A DNA stretch of 64,000 nt from Oscillospiraceae bacterium (GTDB taxonomy: Bacteria; Bacillota; Clostridia; Christensenellales; QALW01). The DNA lies in the NCBI GenBank assembly GCA_022009755.1, contig CP091722.1, positions 1,868,001 to 1,932,000 on the forward strand, written 5' to 3'. Both the position numbers and the translations under genes were made by a program. Under the pieces are notes generated by a model. It saw only the letters and a program-made list of their open reading frames with translations, ran no database searches and had not been told where the DNA came from. Shown in pieces: positions 54,756-63,383 of the stretch; position 1 is the stretch's first letter, and the number at the start of each line of letters is the position of its first letter.

Positions 54756-56126
54756 TCAGTCAAGGACGGCGATGCAGCCGTTTTCCATGCCGAAGGAGGC
54801 GCCGCGCTCGGCGCACTCGGAGAGAAAGTCGGCGCACTCCGGGCTGATGATCTCGCCGGGGAAAACGCAGGGGAGCCCGGGCGGGTAGGCACCGGCGCAC
54901 ACGGCGCTGATGTGCCCGGCGCTTTTTTTTGCAGGCAGACAGGCACAGGGTGAAAAGGCTGCCCGGCGCATATCAAGCGCGCGCTCGGGAGGGGGAAGAG
55001 CGGGCAATACGGAGGGCGCGGCGGCCGGGGAAGCAAGGGGGAGCGCACGGAGAGCGACGGCAAGGGGGGCGTAGTCGTCATCATAGGGGGTGAGGATAAA
55101 TACGACGGCGTTGGGGTCGGCAAGCTCGGGGACAAAGCCGGCGGCTGTAAGGCTTTGGCTTATTTCCCCGCCCCTTCCCGGCGGGGTAAGAATGCACAGG
55201 CGGGTGGGATCAAACAGTGCGGGCTCATAGAGGCTGATGCCGGAATTTTTGAGGCTGCGGCGCAGAGTGAGCACACGGGACAGCCATTGGGGGGCGTTAT
55301 CGGGATAGCAGCAGGCGGCGCTTTCCATGCTTTCCATTATAAGATAGCTTGGGGAGGAGGTGCACAGGGCGCGGCGGAAGCGCAGCGCGGGGGATATAAG
55401 CTCGGCGCGGTTTATATTGAGCAGCGCCGCCTGAGTGAGGGCGCCCATGGTTTTATGCATGGACTGCACGCTTATATCGGCAAGAGCGGAGGCGCAGGGG
55501 AGGCCGGGGAGGTCGAGATAGGGCAGATGGGCGCCGTGGGCCTCGTCGACGGCAAGGATCACATTTTTTTTGCGGCAGAGCCGGGAGAGCGCATGAAGGT
55601 CGGCTATGGCGCCGAAATAGTCCGGGGAGGTTAAAAAAACGGCGCCGTAATATCCGTCGGGGGCGTTTTCAAGGACGGAAAGCAGGCTGTCGGGGGCGGC
55701 AAAATCGGGATTCAGCCCCGCAAACACACAGCCGTCGGAGGCGCTTTTGTGCACGGCGCGGCTCATGAGCAGTTTTTCGCTCTTTGCAAGGCAGGCGGCG
55801 AGGGTGCAAAGGATAATGCGTACTCCGGCGGAGGAGCCGTCGGTGAGGATAAGACTGCGGCGGCTGTGCGCGCCTTTTGCAAGCGCGGCTTCAAGAAGGG
55901 CTATGGGGCCGCAGGCGCAGTAGAGATCGTCGGTGCAGTACAGCTCGGTGACATCGTGCTGAGCGCAGACGGTTATTTTGCCCTTGTGCCCCGGCATATG
56001 GCCGCGCATGGGGGCTTTTTTGCAATAGGCGTTAAGGGCGTCCTTAAGCGGGGTTTTTGGGGCTGTATTTTTTGCATTTGTGTTTTTCATCGGGATTTCG
56101 GGCTCCGTATCTTTTATATCTTTCAT
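54756..56126 (-). CDS. PLP-dependent Orn/Lys/Arg decarboxylase family protein (YaaO-like)
   Basis: 456 residues of the aspartate-aminotransferase-fold decarboxylase family. Seen: RGHMPGHKG, DDLYCACGPIALLEAALAKG, ILTDGSSAGVRIILCTLAA, VDEAHGAHLPY and the PLP-lysine region SVQSMHKTMGALTQAALL. The C-terminal region is shorter and Ala/Pro-rich. The true amino acid substrate (Lys, Arg or Orn) is not deducible. Context matches Bacillus yaaO. Start 56126 has no obvious ribosome site; Met at 56090 is an alternative. Confidence 0.88.
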   Translation of the reverse strand: MKDIKDTEPEIPMKNTNAKNTAPKTPLKDALNAYCKKAPMRGHMPGHKGKITVCAQHDVTELYCTDDLYCACGPIALLEAALAKGAHSRRSLILTDGSSAGVRIILCTLAACLAKSEKLLMSRAVHKSASDGCVFAGLNPDFAAPDSLLSVLENAPDGYYGAVFLTSPDYFGAIADLHALSRLCRKKNVILAVDEAHGAHLPYLDLPGLPCASALADISVQSMHKTMGALTQAALLNINRAELISPALRFRRALCTSSPSYLIMESMESAACCYPDNAPQWLSRVLTLRRSLKNSGISLYEPALFDPTRLCILTPPGRGGEISQSLTAAGFVPELADPNAVVFILTPYDDDYAPLAVALRALPLASPAAAPSVLPALPPPERALDMRRAAFSPCACLPAKKSAGHISAVCAGAYPPGLPCVFPGEIISPECADFLSECAERGASFGMENGCIAVLD

Positions 56127-56196
56127 AAAGCGCTTTAATCAGGCGGCAGCGGGCGTATATTCCGGCCGCGTATTGTGCTTTTATTTATTTTATCCG

Positions 56197-56243
56197 CTTT
56201 ATATTTTACTTCTTTATATTTTACTTTATATGCGGGCAAAAGA
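56197..56243 (+). promoter_or_regulatory. Possible sigma-F promoter of csfB, preceded by an AT-rich repeat
   Basis: TTTATA (56213-56218), 15 nt, GGGCAAAAGA (56234-56243) loosely fits the forespore sigma-F pattern. The segment CTTTATATTTTACTT is tandemly duplicated at 56197-56229. The remainder of the 56127-56355 gap shows nothing clear. Confidence 0.35.
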
Positions 56244-56355
56244 CAATCTTTTTATATTTGCGCTTTCACCCGGAACGCGGAGAAGGAATAATATACAGCA
56301 GAGTGGACACAATGCTGTATGAAGGCATTGATTTCTGGAAAGGACGGGACGGAAT

Positions 56356-56553
56356 ATGAGAAAATGTGCTATATGCGGAGAGAGAAAAAAGGATAACCTT
56401 GTGATTTTGGGAAAGAGCATATGCGCGGACTGCGAATGGCGGATAGTGGTGACAAGGGTGCATGATGAGAGTTACAGAGAGTATGTAAATGCGGTGAGCA
56501 AGGCCTTTGCGGCGGAGGGAGAGAAGAAAAAGGCGGAGGCGAAGGGGGCATAG
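56356..56553 (+). CDS. csfB: Inhibitor of sigma-G, Gin/CsfB
   Basis: 65-residue zinc protein that restrains sigma-G in the forespore and mother cell. Hallmark pairs CAICGERK and CADCEWRIV, close in length to Bacillus CsfB. Ribosome site GGAAAGG. Location next to the yaaO-like gene and tmk matches Bacillus order. Its 3' end carries a 17-bp sequence repeated just downstream at the phage boundary. Confidence 0.88.
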   Translation: MRKCAICGERKKDNLVILGKSICADCEWRIVVTRVHDESYREYVNAVSKAFAAEGEKKKAEAKGA

Positions 56554-56596
56554 CATATGGGGTTAAAGGGCCGCCGGGGAAAAGGCGGAGGCGAAG
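56528..56596. repeat. 17-bp direct repeat across the csfB end
   Basis: AAAAGGCGGAGGCGAAG occurs at 56528-56544 (last codons of csfB) and at 56580-56596. It may be a local duplication or related to phage insertion. Confidence 0.5.
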
Positions 56597-56742
56597 AATT
56601 ACTGCGTGCGTAAGCGGGAGCGTTTGTGCATCGGCGTTTGTGCCGGGCACGGACGCTTTTATTTTTTGGCACGGGCGGCACGAAAAGGGGAGGGGGCAGG
56701 GAGGGTGTGTTATGCTTTATCGTGTCGGGAGGTGAAAGGAAA

Positions 56743-56997
56743 TTGAAGGATCCGAGAGACAAGGTGATGCGGGCATTTATAAAGAAGGCCTGCGGCTACA
56801 AAAGCAAGGAGGAGGTGAGAGAGCTGCGTCAGGTGCGCGGCAAGGACGGTGAAAACAGAAACGAGATGGTGCTTACAAAGGTTGTAAGCAGGGATGTTCC
56901 GGCGGATCTTGCGGCGGTGAAGTGGTATCTGGAGGGCTGCGGGACACAGGAGCAGGAGCTGACGCTTGAGGAGGCGCAGAGGATTCTGGATGAATGA
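56743..56997 (+). CDS. Phage terminase small-subunit-like protein
   Basis: 84 residues starting at TTG 56743 behind GGAGGTGAAAGGAAA. Basic helical start (DPRDKVMRAFIKKACGYKSK) and an acidic, Glu-rich end (QEQELTLEEAQRILDE). The role is inferred from its position directly before the large terminase, which it overlaps; sequence similarity itself is not decisive. Confidence 0.6.
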   Translation: MKDPRDKVMRAFIKKACGYKSKEEVRELRQVRGKDGENRNEMVLTKVVSRDVPADLAAVKWYLEGCGTQEQELTLEEAQRILDE

Positions 56998-58388
56998 AGA
57001 GGGGAAGCGCCTGCAAAAGCGGCATCCCGAGCTTTTCCGCCTGGCGGGGTACAATCACGGCAAGGTGCATCAAAAGCAGATGCTGTTTCATAAATCGTCG
57101 GCGAGAAACAGGTGGATCTTCGGAGGAAACCGTACGGGCAAGACCGAGTGCGGGGCGGTGGAGGCGGTATGGTTTGCAAGGGGGATACATCCTTTCCGCA
57201 AGATAGAGCATGCGACCTGCGGGTGGGTGGTGAGCCTGACCGGGGAGGTGCAGCGGGATGTGGCGCAGAAGAAGGTGCTGTCCTATCTGCCGCCGGAGTG
57301 GATACACTCGGTGGTGATGAAAGGGAAGCAGGGACAATCCGCAGGGCGGGGTGATTGATTTTATTCTGGTGCGCAGCGTCCGGGGCGGGCTTTCCAGCAT
57401 AGGCTTTAAGAGCTGCGATCAGGGCAGGAGCGTTTTTCAGGGGACGAGTCTTGACTGGGTGTGGTTTGACGAGGAGCCGCCGGAGGAGATATACGACGAA
57501 TGCCGGATGAGGATACTGGACCGACGGGGGGACATATGGGGCACCATGACGCCGTTATTGGGGCTTACATGGGTGCACGACAGGATATATGCCGACACGC
57601 AGGACCCGGAGGTATGGCACGAGACGATGAGCTGGGCGGACAACCCGTTTCTTGATGAGCGGGAGCTGAAGGTGATGGAGCGGGCGCTTACGCCGCAGCA
57701 GCGGCGCAGCCGTCAGTACGGCGAGTTTGCCTCGGGGAACGGGCTGGTTTATCCGGAGTTTGACGAGCAGGTGAATGTGGTGGAGCCCTTTGAGATTCCG
57801 CCGCAGTGGCAGAGCATGATAAGCATTGATCCGGGCTTTGTAAACCCGCTGTCGGCGCACTGGTATGCGGTGGACGGAGACGGGAATGTGTATGTGACGG
57901 CGGAGCATTTTGCCGCAGGAAAGGACTGCGCGTGGCACTGTGAGAGGATAAAGGAGATAAGCAGGCGGCAGGGCTGGAAAACGGACAGCGCAGGCAGATA
58001 TGCGGCGCTTATTGACAGCGCGGCGCTGCAAAGGACGCTTTCGGGCACAAAAAGCGTGGCGCAGCTGTTCTCGGAGCAGGGGATAGCGGCAAACCCGAAG
58101 GTGGACAAGAGCGTATGGAGCGGGATACAGCGGGTGCGGCAGTATCTGGGGCCTCCGGACGGGCGGCCCAAGCTGTATGTGTTTTCCACCTGCAGGGAGA
58201 TGATAAGGGAATTCAGGGTGTACCGCTTCGGACAGGGGGAGGAGCCGATAAAAAAGGACGACCACGCCATGGACGAGCTGCGGTATTTCCTGGCCTCGCG
58301 TCCCCCGGCGGCGGTGCAGCCGGTGCCGGAGAAGACCGATGTGCAAAAGGATATGGAGCGCCTTATGCGCAGGCGGGGGCGAAGGTAG
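56990..58388 (+). CDS. Phage terminase large subunit, one frameshift
   Basis: DNA-packaging motor of about 466 residues: ATPase Walker A GGNRTGKTECGAVEAV, Walker B region LDWVWFDEEPPEEIYDE, coupling motif GTMTPLLGLTWVHDRIY, and the nuclease domain with SIDPGFVNPLSAHW and the acidic DDHAMDELRYFL. One G is missing from GGG around 57332; adding it gives KQGDNPQGGVIDFILV. Start ATG 56990. Confidence 0.9.
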
Positions 58389-58493
58389 CGCCTGTTTGTT
58401 TACGGGAAGCGTCGGGTGGGGGAAAACCGCGGCGGCGGACGCGGTGGAGATATATTTACGGGGGGTACCCCGAAAGCGGAAGGAGAGAGATTG

Positions 58494-60296
58494 ATGAAGC
58501 TCAGAGAGGGCATAAAAGAGGGAGCCGAGCGCATAAGGAAGAAAAAGCTTGCGGAGTTTGTGCTGCGGGAGCTGGAAAGGCGGAGCGCGGAAAGAGCGGA
58601 AAAGGAGCTGCAGTGGAGGCTGAATATCTGCTTTGAAAAGGGAGATCAGTATTGTGATGCGGTATGGCCCGCAGGGGAGATATACCGGCAGGAGAAGCAG
58701 TATTACTGGCAGGAGCGGGAGGTATTCAACCACATTGCGCCGATAATCGAGGCAAGGCTTGCGCGGCTTTCACAGGTGCGGCCCCTTATGATGGTGCGGC
58801 CGGCAAGCGGGGACGACAGCGACCGGCAGAATGCGCAGATGTGTACGAATTTGCTGCATTCGGTGTATTACAAGCTGGACATGCAGGAGAAGCTGAAGCA
58901 GGCGACACAGTGGAGCGAGCTGTGCGGAAGCGCGTTCTACAAGGTGACATGGGATGCGGAGGCGGAGTGCGGCGGGGTGCACTGCGGCGATATTTCCGTT
59001 ACGGTATGCCCGGCCTTTGAGATATATCCGGACAGCTGCGCAAGCCCCGGGGTGGAGCGGTGCAGAAGCATAATACACAGCGTGGAAATGCCCTGTGAGG
59101 AGATATTCGACCGCTACGGGGTGCGCGCAAAGCCGGAAAAGGGCGCAAGGGTGCTGTGCGGAAGCGGGGCGCCAGCAAGGGAGGACTGCGCGATTGTGGC
59201 GGAGTATTACGAGGTGCCTTCCGCAGAATACAAAAACGGGCGCATGCTGACGGTGGCGGGCGGCGAGCTTGTATATGAGGGGGAGCTGCCCTACCGCAAC
59301 GGAGAGGACGGGGCGCGGTGTCTGCCCTTTATCAGGCAGTGCGCGGTGCCGGATCCGACGGGTTTTTTCGGGACATCGGTGATACAGCGCTGCATACCGG
59401 TGCAGAGGGCATACAATGCGGTGAAGAACCGCAAGCATGAGTATCTGGACAGGGCGGCCTTCGGCGTGATAGCCGTGGAGGAGGGGGCTGTGGATATGCA
59501 GTCCCTTGAGCAGGACGGGCTGTGCCCGGGGAAGATACTTGTGTACCGTGCGGGCAGTACGCCGCCGCAGATGATGCCGGTGGGGCAGCTTCCCAATGAA
59601 TTTACGCGGGAAGAGATTCAGCTTTTGCAGGAGTTTGAGATGATCTCCGGCGTAAGCGAGATGATGCGCAGGAGCTATTCGGGCGCGGCCACCAGCGGTG
59701 TGGCGCTGTCGCTGCTTAACGATCAGGATAACACGAGGCTGGCAGTGACCAGTGAGAGCATAAGGGATGCGGCAAAGGAGATGGCAAAGATGTGGCTGAG
59801 GCTGTACAGGCAGTATGCCACGCAGCCGCGGCTTATGCAGATAGCGGGGGACAACGGCAGTGTGGAGCTGGCCTGCTTTAATGCCAGCATGCTTACAAGC
59901 GACGATGTTGTTCACGAGACGGAAAATGAGCTGTCCCAGAGCGTGACGCAGCGCAGGCAGATGCTGTTTGACCTGATGGCGCGGGGAGTGTTCGGCGCCT
60001 CGGGAGCGGTGGAGCCCAAGGAGAAGCCGCGGCTGCTTGCGGCGCTGGGGCTGGGCGATTGGGAGAATGTGGATGATCTTCCGGAGCTTCAGGCCAAGGC
60101 GGCGCAGCGGGAGAACGAGGGCATAGTGCCGGCGGAGATAGGAGAGGCGGATGATCACGACATACATATGGCGGAGCATGCGCGGTTTATGCTGTCGGAG
60201 CGCTTTGAGAAGCTGGAGAGGGAGCAGCCGGAGAGAGCGGCGGTGATAAAGGCGCATTATGCGGCGCACAGGGAGGCGATGGAGAATGGAAACTGA
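58494..60296 (+). CDS. Phage portal protein
   Basis: 600-residue portal of the P22/podovirus-like type by length and composition: WPAGEIYRQEKQYYWQEREVFNHI, ARLARLSQVRPLMMVRPAS, then VPDPTGFFGTSVIQRCIPVQRAYNAVKNR, and SGVALSLLNDQDNTRLAVTSE. Its dodecameric ring gates DNA entry. ATG 58494 follows AAGGAGAGAG. Intact frame and host-like GC content. Confidence 0.88.
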   Translation: MKLREGIKEGAERIRKKKLAEFVLRELERRSAERAEKELQWRLNICFEKGDQYCDAVWPAGEIYRQEKQYYWQEREVFNHIAPIIEARLARLSQVRPLMMVRPASGDDSDRQNAQMCTNLLHSVYYKLDMQEKLKQATQWSELCGSAFYKVTWDAEAECGGVHCGDISVTVCPAFEIYPDSCASPGVERCRSIIHSVEMPCEEIFDRYGVRAKPEKGARVLCGSGAPAREDCAIVAEYYEVPSAEYKNGRMLTVAGGELVYEGELPYRNGEDGARCLPFIRQCAVPDPTGFFGTSVIQRCIPVQRAYNAVKNRKHEYLDRAAFGVIAVEEGAVDMQSLEQDGLCPGKILVYRAGSTPPQMMPVGQLPNEFTREEIQLLQEFEMISGVSEMMRRSYSGAATSGVALSLLNDQDNTRLAVTSESIRDAAKEMAKMWLRLYRQYATQPRLMQIAGDNGSVELACFNASMLTSDDVVHETENELSQSVTQRRQMLFDLMARGVFGASGAVEPKEKPRLLAALGLGDWENVDDLPELQAKAAQRENEGIVPAEIGEADDHDIHMAEHARFMLSERFEKLEREQPERAAVIKAHYAAHREAMENGN

Positions 60297-60827
60297 TACG
60301 GAAAAGCAAACGGAGAAAACGGAAATGCCGGAGGGCGTCTGCGCGGAGGCGGAGAGGAACGAGGGCAGCGGTCAGGAGGCGGAGCTTGCCCGTTTGAAGG
60401 AGCTGGTGGCGGAGCTGGGCAGAGAGAACGAACGCTGGGACGCACGGAGCGGGCGCGGCGGCAGACGCAGGAATTCATACTGAAGCATCCGAGGGCAGGA
60501 GAGATGCGCAGGGAGCTGGAGGAGGCGGTGCTTGCGGCGGAGCCGGAGAGGGCGGAGGCGGAAATGGAGAGGCAGTATGCCCGGATGCTGGAGCAAAGCT
60601 GCAAAACGCCGGAGGAGCTGTTTAAGGACGGGGAGTTTATAAAGCGGTGCGTGCTGGAGGAGCGGATACGAAGCGCGGTGATAGCGGAATATCTCGAAGA
60701 GATGCGGCGCATGAGTGCGCCGCGGATACTGGCGGGCGGATATGCGCCGGTGAGAGAGGCAAACCGTGCACGCTCATTGCAGGATGCGGGCGAGATGACA
60801 AGGGGACTTTGCGGGGCGGCGCGATAG
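60286..60827 (+). CDS. Probable phage scaffolding protein, one frameshift
   Basis: About 180 residues, Glu/Arg/Lys-rich and almost wholly helical, lying between portal and major capsid genes as scaffold genes do. One G is missing near 60447; adding it joins ENERWDARERARRQTQ to EFILKHPRAGEMRRELEEAV. It ends with SAPRILAGGYAPVREANRAR. It overlaps the portal stop by 11 nt. No sequence family is claimed. Confidence 0.65.
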
Positions 60828-60860
60828 GGCGGCTTTCAAGGGAGAAAAGCTGCGGGCGGC

Positions 60861-60931
60861 GGCGCGGCGAGGGGCCGAAGGGCCCCGGCCCTGCCGGAGG
60901 CAGGGAGGCGGCGCGCAGCGCCGGCCGCGCC
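60861..60931. repeat. GC-rich multi-hairpin element C inside the phage module
   Basis: GGCGCGGC (60861-60868) pairs with GCCGCGCC (60924-60931), enclosing GGGGCC GAAG GGCCCC, CCCTGCC GGA GGCAGGG and GGCGC GCA GCGCC. The closing stem is the inverse of element B. It lies between the scaffold and capsid genes; the rest of the 60828-61075 gap shows only the capsid ribosome site. Confidence 0.65.
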
Positions 60932-61075
60932 CGGGGCTGCGATGCAGCGATAAAGGTGAGCAGAGCCTGCGTGATGCCCCGAAGAGCGAAAAAAGGACAC
61001 GGGAAAGAAAAAACAGCCGGGTACGCATGTATCCGGGCGGCGGAAGGCCGAATAAAGAAAGGAAGATTATAATTT

Positions 61076-62254
61076 ATGGCAACAGTAACTATTACAAATG
61101 CGGAAAAGGCACTTAAGGACTTTTATCTTGATGTTATTGCGCATCAGATCAACACTCAGAGCAATCCGCTCTATGCGATGATAAAGCGCAACGAAAGCTG
61201 CGTATACGGCAAAGAGGTGCGTAAGGCGGCGATATACGGTGTGAACGGCGGCGTATCGGCCGGCACGGAGGACGGAAACCTGCCCGGCGCTACCGGAAAC
61301 CGTTATGCCCAGTTTGTAAGCACGCTTAAAAACCTTTACGGCACGGTGGAGATAAGCGATAAGGCCATCAGAGCCGGAGAGAATGCATCGGGTGCGTTTG
61401 TGAACCTGCTCAACGAGGAGATGGACGGCCTGCTGCGCGGGGCAAAGTTCAATTTTGCGCGTATGCTTTACGGCGACGGCTCCGGAAAGCTGTGCACGCT
61501 GAGCGATGCGGCTGCCGATACCGCGGTGGTGAATGTGGATACCGCACGCAACCTTGCGGTGGGCATGGTGGTGGACATATTTACGGGGGCGGCGGCGACC
61601 GCGGCCACTGTATCCGGCCTTACGGTAAAGGGAATTGAAAAGGCGGAAAGCGGATATAACATTACGCTTTCGCAGAAGGTGACGGCGGCAAAGGATTCCA
61701 TTATGACCGTGCAGGGCAGTAAGGACAGAGAGATCACCGGCCTTGAAGCGATATTTTCCACAAGCGGCAGCCTTTACGGTATTGCAAGAAGCGGCAACGG
61801 CTGGCTTAATGCCTATACTGCGGCAAGCACGGGCAGCATAAGCGACGCCAAGATACAGGCGGCGATAGATGCGGCGGAGGAGACCTCCGGCAGCAATATT
61901 GACATTGCGCTTTGCTCCTACGGCGTGCGCAGAGCGTATGCCTCCGCGCTTGAGAGCAATAAGCGCAGCGTGAATGTGACTGAGCTGGAGGGTGGCTATA
62001 AGGCGCTTACATATGCGGGCATTCCGATAGTGGCGGACAGATTTGTGCCCTCGGGAACCATGTATCTGCTGGCAAGTGAGGACTTTGAGCTGCATCAGCT
62101 TTGCGACTGGCGCTGGCTGGAGGGGGAGAACGGCAGTATTCTGCGTCAGATACCCGGAAAGCCCGTATTCGGAGCAACGCTTGTGAAGTATGCGGAGCTT
62201 ATGTGCTGCCGCCCCTGCGGACAGGCAAGACTTACCGGCATTACCGAGGCTTAA
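61076..62254 (+). CDS. Phage major capsid protein
   Basis: 392 residues. Ribosome site GAAAGGAAG. Begins MATVTITNAEKALKDFYLDVI; features GNRYAQFVSTLKNLYGTVEISDKAIRAG, which is the strand typical of some HK97-fold capsids, and a C-terminal GIPIVADRFVPSGTMYLLASEDFELHQL that resembles the HK97 P domain. No protease gene is visible between portal and capsid, consistent with a P22/T7-like assembly path. Confidence 0.85.
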   Translation: MATVTITNAEKALKDFYLDVIAHQINTQSNPLYAMIKRNESCVYGKEVRKAAIYGVNGGVSAGTEDGNLPGATGNRYAQFVSTLKNLYGTVEISDKAIRAGENASGAFVNLLNEEMDGLLRGAKFNFARMLYGDGSGKLCTLSDAAADTAVVNVDTARNLAVGMVVDIFTGAAATAATVSGLTVKGIEKAESGYNITLSQKVTAAKDSIMTVQGSKDREITGLEAIFSTSGSLYGIARSGNGWLNAYTAASTGSISDAKIQAAIDAAEETSGSNIDIALCSYGVRRAYASALESNKRSVNVTELEGGYKALTYAGIPIVADRFVPSGTMYLLASEDFELHQLCDWRWLEGENGSILRQIPGKPVFGATLVKYAELMCCRPCGQARLTGITEA

Positions 62255-62280
62255 TGGCTGCGTAAGGAAAGTGTTTTTTG

Positions 62281-62315
62281 AAAAAGCCGGCTGCCGTTTC
62301 CGGCGGCCGGCTTTT
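62281..62315 (+). terminator. Terminator after the capsid gene
   Basis: AAAAAGCCGG...CCGGCTTTTT with an inner CTGCCG/CGGCGG arm. Confidence 0.85.
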
Positions 62316-62490
62316 TATTAAAGGATTAAAGAGATGACGGCTTTGTTTGGTTTGCGGAGCAAAACAATGCAAGATCGCAAGATCAAAACAATGCAAAGTG
62401 AAATCGGGAAACGGGACGGAACCGCCGTGCCGACGGCTTTTGCGGAGGCGCGGCGCAGAAGGACGGGAAATGCAAAACGGAGGAGAGGGC

Positions 62491-62766
62491 ATGCTTAAGG
62501 CGGAGCTTGAGAGAATTGAAGGGGATGTGTGCGATATATCGCGCAGGATCCGGGAGGTGGAGCCGGAATATTTTATTGTTTATAACAGAAGGCTTGGGCG
62601 CTATGAGCTGCATGACGGCCTGTGCGGCGACACCTTTGCCTGCGTGCTGCCCTTTGATGAGCTGGATGCGCGCAGCTTGCGATATGCGCGGCGCATGAGG
62701 GTGGAGAGGATAAACCGGCTGCTGGAGGAGCTGGACCGCGAAAACGGCATGACGGAGCGGGCGTAA
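62491..62766 (+). CDS. Small phage protein, unknown
   Basis: 91 residues, ATG 62491 behind GGAGGAGAGGGC. Sequence features: a helix (ERIEGDVCDISRRIREVEPE), a beta segment (YFIVYNRRLGRYELHD), and a charged C-terminal helix. Position after the capsid suggests a head-completion or minor structural role; I do not recognise the family. Confidence 0.6.
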   Translation: MLKAELERIEGDVCDISRRIREVEPEYFIVYNRRLGRYELHDGLCGDTFACVLPFDELDARSLRYARRMRVERINRLLEELDRENGMTERA

Positions 62767-62836
62767 CGGCTTTGCATGCGGCGGTCGGCTCCGGTTTTGC
62801 GGTAAAGGCGCGCTTGCGGCGCGGAGAGGAGAAAAA

Positions 62837-63383
62837 ATGACCTTTAAGGAGATGACGGAGGAGTGTATTGCACTTCTGGGAGAGGAATACAGCGCATCGG
62901 AGGAAGAGGTGCGCAGCCTTCATGTGAGGCTGGGAAAATGCGTTAACTATGCGTATGAGCGGATAGCGAGGCAGTATTATCATCCGGTAAAGACGGAAAA
63001 AGCGGTTACGGATGAAAGGTGCAGGCTGAAAAAGTCGGAGCTGTCGGAGAGCTTTTGGTATCTGCGCGGGGTAAAATGCGCGGGGCGGGAGGTTGCCGCC
63101 TGCTCGGAGGGAAGCGAAATATTTGTTGGGCATACGCCAAACAGCGAGGTGGAAATTACATATTCCTATGTGCCGCATTATATGGTTTCGGATACGGACA
63201 AGCCCTGCATACCGCAGGGGGGAGGTATCGCCCACGGCGTATATTTTTGCGGCACTGTGTATTTTTATGGAGTCGGAGGGGCGGCATGAGGATGCGGCTG
63301 TATGGAATGCTCAGGCGGAGGCGGCGCTTTCGGGCAGCATTTACCGCCCGGCACACCCGATGCCCGTAAGGAGGTGGCAGTAA
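62837..63383 (+). CDS. Phage head-tail adaptor-like protein, one frameshift
   Basis: 181 residues after repair. Helical N-terminus (EECIALLGEEYSASEEEV), YAYERIARQYYHPVKTE, then a beta core (EVEITYSYVPHYMVSDTD). One G too many in the run 63217-63222; removing it gives EVSPTAYIFAALCIFMESEG and a tail with HPMPVRRW. The order after the capsid gene resembles P22 gp4/adaptor genes. Its stop overlaps the next start as TAATG. Confidence 0.65.

Noticed and set aside
58770..60269. Roughly 500-codon minus-strand frame opposite the portal gene
   Set aside because: Same mirror-frame effect; composition is dominated by His, Arg, Leu and Pro and there is no ribosome site.
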